A stretch of DNA of 64,000 bases from positions 1,798,001 through 1,862,000 of the forward strand of contig JAQSEB010000042.1 in NCBI GenBank assembly GCA_030063045.1, written 5' to 3'. The DNA comes from Pratylenchus scribneri. Taxonomy: Eukaryota; Nematoda; Chromadorea; Rhabditida; Pratylenchidae. The position numbers and the translations under genes were made by a program. Of the stretch, positions 51,455-60,736 are shown one piece after another. Under the pieces are notes generated by a model that worked only from the letters and a program-made list of their open reading frames with translations, made no database searches and was not told the DNA's origin. How positions within the stretch are numbered: position 1 is the stretch's first letter; every line of letters starts with the position of its first letter.

Positions 51455-52592
51455 TTATTCAAAATAATCGAAAAATTTTTTGAATCTTTTCATCACTTTT
51501 CTTCTTTCCTTTTTATTAAAAACAAATTCCAATCTTTCCTCCAATATATTTTGTTCGGCCAAAATGAATATTCGACGAGTCTGTGAATGCCAAATGTATT
51601 ACATCGAATTTATTCCTACCGAATCCAAATTAATGCCTCTTTCATTTGGCCACATTTGTCGATGCCAATTCGTTTTCAATTCCAATTCATTTTGGCCAAT
51701 CATTTTACCCTCCTCAATTATTAAAACACCTAAATTTGATCTTAAAATTGATTCCTCCAATCAATTTGCCTGTATTTGAAGCCAATTCCAATGCAACCAA
51801 ATCATTTTTCGTATCCAATTCGGAGTCCAATATGAATCCCGTTTGTTCTTTTGCCGGCTTAACCGTCAAAAAACCCAATTCATTGTGTTCATCCGGAGGG
51901 AATGAATTTGTGGTCCAAGCTCGAATTGAAACATTCAACGAAGGTCGATCGAACGCCGGTGCATCCCCAATTTGAATGTCCAAAATCTACAATGAATTTT
52001 TGATTAATTTTATTGCATTTTTTGCCTCGATATATGGCCCGGAAAGGGGCGCAGGGAATCGATCAGTTCGATTTCCAATTGTTTGAGTTTGCCATCGGCC
52101 AATTAGCCAGGCCAAAGGCTCCAAAATTGGCGGCAATGGCATCAATAATTCTGGCACAAAAACATTTACAAATATTCCATCCCATTTCAACTTTTTTGTT
52201 CCCCAATTGTTTGATGGCAATATCCACAGGTGAAGGCGCAATTATCGATGAAAAATGAGGACAAAATGGATTTGTGCCAATTGCAACGACCTTGACGATG
52301 CCAACGGCCACAGGAGCGGTGCACATCTTGGCAGGGTCCTTTTTGGGTGAATTTTGAATATTTTTGATTATTTTTTGTGTTCACTTTTGCATCCTGGCCC
52401 CATCCACCCATTGGGACATTCACATCTGTTTCCGGCGACCAATCGAAGGCATTTTCCATTTAGGCCACATGTTTTGGGGTAGAATGGATCACAAAAATCG
52501 ATGAATCCTTGGAAATTGGTTGAATGGCCCCAAAAGCTAAATAATCCAACCAATTCGTTGAATGGCCTCAATAAATAAGAAAAAGTATGCAA
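51455..52592 (-). CDS. Predicted EGF - ShKT - nitrobindin (THAP4-like heme-binding) protein
   Basis: Minus-strand exons join in phase into a three-part protein. An EGF-like module (CDPFYPKTCGLNGKCLRLVA then NRCECPNGWMGPGC, 52384-52510) is followed, after a 47-nt intron, by a six-Cys ShKT module (PCQDVHRSCGRWHRQGRCNW ... NCAFTCGYC, 52225-52340). After a 41-nt intron comes a nitrobindin-type beta-barrel: LEPLAWLIGRWQTQ, DEHNELGFLTVKPAK, VALELASNTG, GVLIIEEGKMIGQNELELKT, then RRIFILAEQNILEERLEFVF with a basic tail to the stop at 51455. The nitrobindin fold binds heme in a small barrel; with EGF and ShKT modules the product should be secreted, but the signal peptide and first exon are not resolved (52592 is the first plausible Met). 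Function unknown. Confidence 0.65.
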
Positions 52593-52599
52593 AATTAAA

Positions 52600-53035
52600 A
52601 TGAATTAGGGGAAGAAAAATTCGAACAATCTTTGAGGAAGGATACATTTTTGGAATGAGAAATGGATTTGGATAGAAGACATTGTTAAATTTATGGATTG
52701 GCGCGGGAATTGGCCAAGCGAATAAATTGGCTTCGATTTATGCATCCAATAAAAATGAGGAGAGGAAAAGTCAATCAGCCATGTTCATTCATTGTTTCTA
52801 TTTGGGACATTTGTGCGCGAATTTATTGGGCGGAATTGGATGGAAAATGAAGAAAAAAGGCGGATAAATACGGATAATATTTAAAATTATTTGGCCAAAA
52901 ATATGAGAATGACAAGGGAATCACTGAATTTTTAAATTAATTTTCATTATTTCAATTCAAAAATGATCTAGATGATAAAAAAGAGTTTGTTTTGATTTAA
53001 TGAAAGAAGCATATGATGGTATTCTGCAAATAATT
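52600..53035. other. Gap with an unassigned open frame
   Basis: A + strand frame 52682-52867 (IGQANKLASIYASNKNEERK, ending KKKGG) has no recognised family. It might be an exon of an unknown gene or chance. The upstream exon of the EGF-ShKT gene should lie here but was not found with confidence. Confidence 0.3.
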
Positions 53036-53795
53036 GTGTTTCATTCCGGAAAGAATTAATTTGCACTTTTTATTTGTGTTTCATTCCGGAAAGAATTAAT
53101 TTGCACTTTTTATTTGTGTTTCATTCCGGAAAGAATTAATTTGCACTTTTTATTTGTGTTTCATTCCGGAAAGAATTAATTTGCACTTTTTATTTGTGTT
53201 TCATTCCGGAAAGAATTAATTTGCACTTTTTATTTGTGTTTCATTCCGGAAAGAATTAATTTGCACTTTTTATTTGTGTTTCATTCCGGAAAGAATTAAT
53301 TTGCACTTTTTATTTGTGTTTCATTCCGGAAAGAATTAATTTGCACTTTTTATTTGTGTTTCATTCCGGAAAGAATTAATTTGCACTTTTTATTTGTGTT
53401 TCATTCCGGAAAGAATTAATTTGCACTTTTTATTTGTGTTTCATTCCGGAAAGAATTAATTTGCACTTTTTATTTGTGTTTCATTCCGGAAAGAATTAAT
53501 TTGCACTTTTTATTTGTGTTTCATTCCGGAAAGAATTAATTTGCACTTTTTATTTGTGTTTCATTCCGGAAAGAATTAATTTGCACTTTTTATTTGTGTT
53601 TCATTCCGGAAAGAATTAATTTGCACTTTTTATTTGTGTTTCATTCCAGAAAGAATTAATTTGCACTTTTTATTTGTGTTTCATTCCGGAAAGAATTAAT
53701 TTGCACTTTTTATTTGTGTTTCATTCCGGAAAGAATTAATTTGCACTTTTTATTTGTGTTTCATTCCGGAAAGAATTAATTTGCACTTTTTCCAT
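53030..53795. repeat. Minisatellite locus 3 (40-bp unit, about 19 copies)
   Basis: Nearly identical tandem copies of TTTCATTCCGGAAAGAATTA-ATTTGCACTTTTTATTTGTG, period exactly 40 bp; I noticed one substitution (CCAGAA near 53646). It is the same unit as the right half of minisatellite locus 1. The right flank (53825-53905) matches the right flank of locus 2. Confidence 0.97.
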
Positions 53796-54447
53796 TTAGT
53801 TTTTATTTCATTCAAAAATAAAAGAAAACACATTTTCAGAATACCGTACGCCTTCTCTTATTAAATCAGACCAATACCTTTTCCTATCTCTATATATTTT
53901 TTTTGGCATTGTTATCCACCAGAATCCAGAAAACAGAAATACAGCCATATAAACCTTTTAAAAATATTATTTCTAATTAATTTTGCATAAAATAATTAAA
54001 ATGTAGCCAAATGCAATTATATTTTCCCACCAATTTTCACATCATTCCATTCTTCAAAAAAGTATAAAAACATTTTCCCGATTATAATTTGACAAGAATC
54101 AGAGCAGCAGACGAAAATGATGAATGAATTAATTAATTATAATTGGTTCTGGGCTATTAATAAATAATATTAATAGTGGATGGAAGGATTGGTTGACCCG
54201 GATGCGCGAATAAATCTCCCATCCTTGATCTTGATGCCCCAACTGGATTTTGGATTGGTTTATCTTTTCATCCAGTCCATTTATCCATTCGATTGAATTG
54301 ATGCGATGATATTTATCTTTTCCCGATTTTGGTGCAAAAATGCCCTTCATCCATTCCCCGCCAGCTGCCACACTCATTCAACCTTTTTCATTCATTTTTC
54401 CAAACAAAAATAATTAATTCTTAATTTAATAATTATTTCGTGAAAAA
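53796..54447. other. Intergenic, minisatellite flank and UGM upstream region
   Basis: Holds the unique flank GAAAACACATTTTCAGAATA...TACGCCTTCTC shared with locus 2. A minus-strand open frame at 54129-54377 has no recognised motif. Confidence 0.5.
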
Positions 54448-57400
54448 ATGAAAATATTGGCCATTGGATGTGCGCCAACCACCCTTGGATTTGCATATCG
54501 CCTCAATGAATTGAAAAATGAAGGAATTGAGGAGGCGGATGAGGTGGAATTGTTGGTTTTGGAGCAACAACCATTGGCTGGAGGATTGTCGGGAACGGTA
54601 AAATGTATAAAAATGAATTGAGTAAAAAGTGAAAATAATTTTAGGTGCAAGATGAGAATGGCTTCCTTTGGGACATGGGAGGACATATCACATTTTCGCA
54701 CAATTTCCCATATTATGAAAAGGGTTTTGGATTAATTTTATTATTATTATTCATTTTTATTTAATTATAATTATCATAGCAACAAGAGACGCCGTGAAAG
54801 AATGGAATGGTTTGGAGAGAAATTGCATGGTGGACCTCAATTATTTATATGGGGAAAAGGGTGATGAATTAATTTTAAAATATTTTTAATTGTTTTAATT
54901 TATATATGTTACAGGCAATACTGATTATCAGGCAAAACTGATTATGCCTAGGCAAAACTGATTATGCCTGAAAATCAGGCATAACTGATTATGCCTAGGC
55001 AAAAATGATTATGCCTAGTCAAAACTGATTATGCCTAGGCAAAACTGATTATGCCTGAGTGCGCGAGATTAAGACGGATATAGGGGGATTAAGGTGGATT
55101 TGGGGGATTAAGCCGGATAAAGCCCCGAAATAGATGGGAAATGGTCCGGAGGGCCTGTGGAAAGTCAGGGAATTGTAACAGAGGCCCGAAGAGTGCGCGA
55201 GATTAAGACGGATATAGGGGTATTAAGGTAGATTTGGGGGATTAAGCCGGATTAAGGCCTGGAATCGATGGGCACTAGTCCAGTTTGGGCTGTTTTACTT
55301 CCGGCTTCGCGAGATCTCTATGCTCCGAACCCCTAACCCTAATCCCTAGCCCCTGACTAAGCTTAATCCGGCTTAATCCCCCATTATCCACGTTAATCCC
55401 CCTATATCCTGCTATATCCCGAGTGCTCCGAACCCCTAAACCCCAAGCCCCTAGATCCCATGCCGCCCCTAATCATAACCCTAATCCCTAGCCCCTAACT
55501 AAGCAGGCATAATCAGTTTTGCCTAGGCATAATCAGTTTTGACTAGGCATAATCAGTTTTGCCTAGGCATAATCAGTTTTGCCTAGGCATAATCAGTTTT
55601 GACTAGGCATAATCATTTTTGCCTAGGCATAATCAGTTATGCCTGATTTTCAGGCATAATCAGTTTTGCCTAGGCATAATCAGTTTTGCCTGATAATCAG
55701 TATTGCCTGTAACATATATTAGGCATCAATTTGGTGCCATACCCAGCCCAATTCGCTGTTCCACTTTTTCCGGATGAAATTAAGCGACAATGTTTGCAGG
55801 AATTAAAGGATCGATATGAACAGGTAAATTCAAAAATTAAAATTAATATTTTTAATTATTCAGAAGGAAAAGCCTTCCTCAGCCCCAGCTGATTTTGAGG
55901 AATGGATTTTGCACCATTTTGGACCAAAAATTCTCAAAATTTTCTTTAAACCTTACACAATGAAAGTTTGGACGGTGGACACAGCAAAAATGTTGGTTAA
56001 AAAACTAATAATAATAATTGGATGGGTCAAAAGGGAAACATAAAACAGAGAATATAATAAAATTGAAAGGAGGAAGTTTGTGCACTCAAAAATGACTATA
56101 AAATCCAATTCTTTTACTTATGTAGGGATTGTATATTTTATATTAAATTTTGATATTTTGTGTGCCCATTTTAAGCCTTAAATCCCACAGAAAACATAAA
56201 ATGGCATTCATTTTTTGTTATTTTTATGAGGCATAAAAGCCAACCAAAAACAAATCCATCATTTTCTCCTTCCCTCTTTCCCCCTTTTAAAGTTCATTTG
56301 CACTCCGAAAAGTGCAGACGAACTTTTGTTGGTGAAGTATCCGGGGTAAATGTGTTCCAATTCCAATAGTTGACCGAATTAAGTGCAACAATAAAAGGGC
56401 AAAAAGACAATTGCTCTGAAGGAAAATTTGTAACAAATAAATTGGATTGAAATATGCCTAAAGCAAAATAATAATTAAAAGTGGAGTAAAATAAATTGGT
56501 TGAAGATAGATTTGGATTAGTAGAATTTATTTTTGAAATTTAGATGAAAATATGTTAATAAAGAAGAATAAATAAAGCAGAAGAAAAGCTTGGTATTTAG
56601 GTCATCAAATTGGGTTGGCACTCGAGTGGCCAAATTGCCACAGGAAAAATTGGAAGAACTTTGCCAAATGAGCCAAGAGGAATTAAAAGTGAAAATAAAT
56701 AAATTATGATAAATATTAATTTGCTCAGAAAGCTGACTTTGGATGGGGCCCAAATGCTCGTTTCAATGTGCCATTTTAATTAATTAATTAAATTTAAATA
56801 TATTTTCTTGCAAAGTTTCCAAAATATGGGGGCACCGGTGCAGTTTGGGAACAAATGGCCGGAATGTTGCCTTCCCGCTGGTTCAAATTCAATGCAAAAG
56901 TTGACCTCCAAATAAATATTTTGAATATATTTATTAAAAAGGTTACTCGAATTGATCACACCAAAAAACGACTATTTTACGTGGAAAATGGAGTCGATGA
57001 TGATGAGGAGGCAAAAATGTTGACCTATGATGCATTGATCAATTCAAGTCCAATTGATCAATTCGTCGAAAATACACAAATTTGTGCGCCACTTCGTCTT
57101 GAACATAATAAGGCAATTGAAAAAATTGGTCCTAATTAGTATACTCATTTTAAAGGTCATAATTGTCGGAGTCGGTTTGGAATTGCCATTCACCGAATTT
57201 TGCAAGGTCCAACAATAAAAAATGATTAAATGGGATTAATTTATTGTAAAAATGAACAGGATTTCACTTGGCTTTATTTCCCGGACCCTGATGTGCCCTT
57301 TTATCGGGTCACATTCTTTTCACGGTAATTCCATTTCATTCAACAATTTTAATATAAATATATTTTAGCTATGGTGAAGTGACACCGGACAGCAGCAAAT

Positions 57401-58454
57401 ATTGGTCAGTGATGTGCGAATGTGCCCGACAGCCCGATGATCCAGTGACAAAAATAAAAATTAATATTTTTAATTAATATTTTTTGTTTTGTAGCTTTCC
57501 GAAAAAGAAATCCGGGACCGTGCCATCGATGGCCTCATCCTCAAATCCATCATAAAACGTGAACAAATTGTGTCAATTTATTCAATTACATTGCCATATG
57601 GATATCCAATTCCAACAATTCAGGCAAAATATTCGAAATATTCAAATTGTTTATTATGGAAGAATTATCCTTAATTTGAACTAAAGTGATTTGGGCGAGA
57701 GTGGCCTAGGCTCTCACCTCGGGCCTTCACCGAGGATCTAAGCACCCCAATGACACAAATAACGGGATAGGGATTTGCGGGGAAGGAATCTTTAAATTAT
57801 TATTTATCTGTTGTGCGGAAAAATATGATAAAAGAAGTCAAAAAAGTGAACATTTTAGATAGAAAAGACTGGCTTAAAAAGGGGCTTGAGGCAATATTTG
57901 ATTGGGTAAAAAGTGTGTTGCAAAAAATGGGTACGGTATGAAAAATAGGAAATATCTTTATTAGGCATAATTGGCATTGTTAGGAAGAATGGGTCCATAC
58001 TCAATTGAAAATAGGTAGAATTGAGGAAGTAAAAATAAATAAATAAAATAATTTAAAACATTCTTTCCCAGAAGGTATTCTACTTTTTTTATCCACTTAA
58101 GTGTCTTTTATCCTTTTACAATTTCCATTCAATTTTCTTAATCATAAATCAAATATGACAAATTAATTTTCATATTAAAAATCAAATGGAATTAATTTAT
58201 GATTTATTTAGAGAGACGCGGAATTGGCCCGCGCCCATGAAGCATTGGAGGACAACCAAATTTATAGTCGAGGCCGTTTTGGCGGTTGGAAATATGAAGT
58301 GTCCAATCAGGATCATTGCTTCATTCAGGCAATCCCTCAATTCCAATTCAAATCATTTTAAATGTATTTTAAGGGCAAAGAATTGTGCGATAGACTGGTG
58401 ATGGGAGAACCCGAAAAACTCTACAAAACATTGGTGCCAGAAAAACGAGGATAA
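54448..58454 (+). CDS. glf-1: UDP-galactopyranose mutase, eukaryotic type
   Basis: FAD enzyme converting UDP-galactopyranose to UDP-galactofuranose for surface glycoconjugates; absent from vertebrates. Exons give the dinucleotide-binding start ([18 protein letters not shown]), [124 protein letters not shown] and [17 protein letters not shown]. The diagnostic [20 protein letters not shown] and a final [17 protein letters not shown] follow; stop 58452-58454. About thirteen exons. One intron is filled by the foldback element 54907-55714, and the last large intron holds dispersed repeat copy 5. All exons remain open and in phase, so the gene looks functional. Confidence 0.92.
54907..55714. mobile_element. 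808-bp foldback element with ~150-bp terminal inverted repeats, in glf-1 intron
   Basis: Left arm 54907-55057 and right arm 55564-55714 are identical inverted copies by eye. They begin TGTTACAGGCAATACTGATT and are built from roughly 20-bp units (AGGCAAAACTGATTATGCCT). The right arm continues with further units to about 55504. Inside is a second, imperfect inverted repeat (GGATATAGGGGGATTAAGGT versus CACGTTAATCCCCCTATATC). Flanks are TATA on both sides, compatible with a TA or TATA target duplication. No coding capacity; non-autonomous DNA transposon type. Confidence 0.9.
57670..57982 (+). repeat. Dispersed ~320-bp element, copy 5 (in a glf-1 intron)
   Basis: The most diverged copy. It keeps GGGCGAGAGTGGCCTAGGCT / CTCACCTCGGG, CTTAAAAAGG..CTTGAGGCAA and TATTTGATTG, GGGTACGGTATGAAAAATAGG and the end TAATTGGCATTG. 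Confidence 0.75.
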
Positions 58455-58931
58455 ATTTTCCATAAATTTGCCATAGCGAATGAATATCATTTTCACATTA
58501 ATAAATTTATTTTATTATTCGTTAATGCCATAATATGTAGTTGTTTAGATAATTCAACCCTGCTTTTCTTAAATCTGAATAATTCCCTCAATTTTTGGTC
58601 ATTAGATTTAGATTCTCCAACTATAATATTTTGCTTTTACTTAAATAATATGCTAATTCCCTAACCAATTAGATAATTTTAATTCTCCTCAAATTAAATT
58701 GTTTATTGTCAAACTTTTAACACCTTCCTAATATTTGCTTTTCATTTCAACTAAATTAACTATCAAATCGCGTAAATATCGTCAAACATTTTTCAAAGCC
58801 CCTTTCTATACATAAACAGTCTTTCATTTTAACCAATTTTTAATTTTATTTAAAATGCATTTAATTATTAATTATTTAATGGAAAATAAATTGATTGATC
58901 GGATTTCATTCATCAAAATTTATATAGCAAA
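58455..58931. other. Convergent AT-rich intergenic region
   Basis: 3' flanks of glf-1 (+) and the unknown secreted gene (-). No other feature seen. Confidence 0.55.
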
Positions 58932-60099
58932 TTAATCTGTTCCATCACTTTTTGGCCCTCGTCCTGCCTAAAAAACGCCAAAAATAAATTAAATTAATTT
59001 TTTTGATTGCCTGTTGTTGGCTTTTCTGAACTGATTGACTTCGTGCCCGATGGCCAAGTCCAATTGCTCGGACTGGACGCAATTCGTGTGTTGTTTCTGC
59101 CTCATTGCCTGCTGGAAATAAATTCAAATTGAATTAAATTAATTAATAACATAATTTGTTGGCATTCTTCTTCTCAATTGACCCACCTCCTCCTTCACCA
59201 TCATTGGCCATTGATGGTTCTGTTGGAGGATCTGAATATGAGAATATGGCTAAAATGTTAATTTTCCCTTACTTTCATCGCCTCCTCCTCCAAACGGTTC
59301 CTTTTCTGGATTATTTATTGGCTGAATTGCCTGCCGATTTTCGCGTATTGTCCCCTCAATTTCTGCCGGTGGCAAAGGCGAAATTGTAGAAGATGAATCA
59401 AATTGGGACATTGATGAATGTTCGTGATGGTGGCCATTGGCATCATCATTCAAATGATGTCCATTTTCATGTTCAACTTCTTCTCCACTTTTTGCCACTT
59501 CCACCGATGATGAAGTGGAATTATGATGATGATGCATTTCGCCGGAATGGCCGTCCAATTCATTTTGCTAAATTTAACATTAAATTCATTTTCAATATTA
59601 TTTGTATTTCCACCGTCTCTGTCGAATGCATCAATTCTGTCAAATTCTTCTCCCCACTTCCACCGTTTGTTTCATTCATCAATGTTTGGGCCAATCCAAC
59701 ATCTGATTTATCATTTTCCACCACATAATCCTCATTTTCATGCAATGGCGTGTCATCGTCCTCATCCCTTTTTGCTCGATTCCTAAATTAATTATTCAAT
59801 TGAATTTTTGGCCAACTCACTGTTGGCTGCTTGATTCCATTGAAGTGCCACCGTCATTGCCTCCTTCGCCCGAAGATGTCAACATTTCGCCTTCCAATGG
59901 CAAATTTCGTTTGTTCCTTTCACCCGGCAATCTCATTGTTTCATTTGCTTCCTCCATCGATGGAATTGAGGCTAAAAATATGGCATAGATAAGTTTTGTA
60001 AATTAATTATTAACCATCCATTCCATTAATTAAATTTGCCATTAAAATGGAATAGCCAAGCAAAAGGAGGGGAACAACCATTTTCGGTGATGAATTCAT
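58932..60099 (-). CDS. Unknown secreted low-complexity acidic/His-rich protein
   Basis: Minus strand, start at 60097-60099, with a clear signal peptide (MVVPLLLLGYSILMANLING after MNSSPK). Following exons are acidic and Ser/Gly-rich: MEEANETMRLPGERNKRNLP, GEGGNDGGTSMESSSQQ, a KR cleavage-like site (NRAKRDEDDDTPL) and NETNGGSGEKNLTELMHS. A His/Asn-rich stretch (GEMHHHHNSTSSSVE; NGHHLNDDANGHHHEHSS) and a basic end (HRARSQSVQKSQQQAIKK) complete it. N-glycosylation-type NxS/T sites are frequent. No domain recognised. The 3' exons and stop (58932 or about 58945) are uncertain. It could be a propeptide, cuticle-associated or otherwise secreted protein; no function is inferred. Confidence 0.5.
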
Positions 60100-60309
60100 T
60101 CTTTTTACTGTGAATATTTAATAAAATTAAGTATTTTTTGAAATAGTAAAATGGGAATATGGACATATTAAAAAATGTTTGGTGGATCAAATGTTTTTTT
60201 CGATGAATGAGTCAAAGGCCAATTATCAATTGAAAAAGGATGGATTGGCCATTGTAATTTGTTTGGAATAATTCCATATTTTTGTTCATTCATTCAATTC
60301 TGCCACTGA

Positions 60310-60621
60310 ATGTTCCAATCCACTAAATTCTCCCACATAATTTGGGGCCAATTCCAACCAATTTTCTCCTCCACATTTCCAACAATGTTCGTCCATAGAA
60401 AATTATTATCCATTCCCCCATTCCCAATCCATTCAATGGGTTCTGTGGGGACAAAAGTGAAAATAACAGGACACCCAAAATCCAATCGGCCATGGGCAAT
60501 TATTGTGGCCTTCAATGGTGGTGGATGGGCGAGAAAAAAAGCAGTGGCAATTTTATGGAATAAAAATATAAAATTGGTTATGAAATTTGATTGCATTTTT
60601 TTGGGATCATTGATGAAATAA
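60310..60621 (+). CDS. Small open frame, possibly galectin-like N-terminal half
   Basis: A 103-codon uninterrupted + frame between two minus genes. The part IPPFPIHSMGSVGTKVKITG then HPKSNRPWAIIVAFNGG followed by KKAVAILWNKN recalls the start of a galectin domain (P-x-x-G-x-x-I-x-I-x-G...F-x-I-x-L...I-A-L-x-x-N). The HFNPR/WGxEER core is absent and the frame stops soon after. Either a fragment or chance similarity. Confidence 0.25.
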   Translation: MFQSTKFSHIIWGQFQPIFSSTFPTMFVHRKLLSIPPFPIHSMGSVGTKVKITGHPKSNRPWAIIVAFNGGGWARKKAVAILWNKNIKLVMKFDCIFLGSLMK

Positions 60622-60736
60622 AAATAAAACTAAAATGAATTTATTGAAGAGGAAAATAAATAATATGACAAATTAAATATTCGAATAAAAATAATTAATT
60701 ATATTGAAATGTTGAATTATTTTAATTATTTTAAAA

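Noticed and set aside
53030..53795. CRISPR-like array
   Set aside because: Head-to-tail identical 40-bp units with no unique spacers, in a eukaryotic genome.
55300..55500. Telomere or subtelomere sequence (CCCTAA-like runs)
   Set aside because: Irregular, short, internal to a transposon-like palindrome, and not the nematode TTAGGC repeat.
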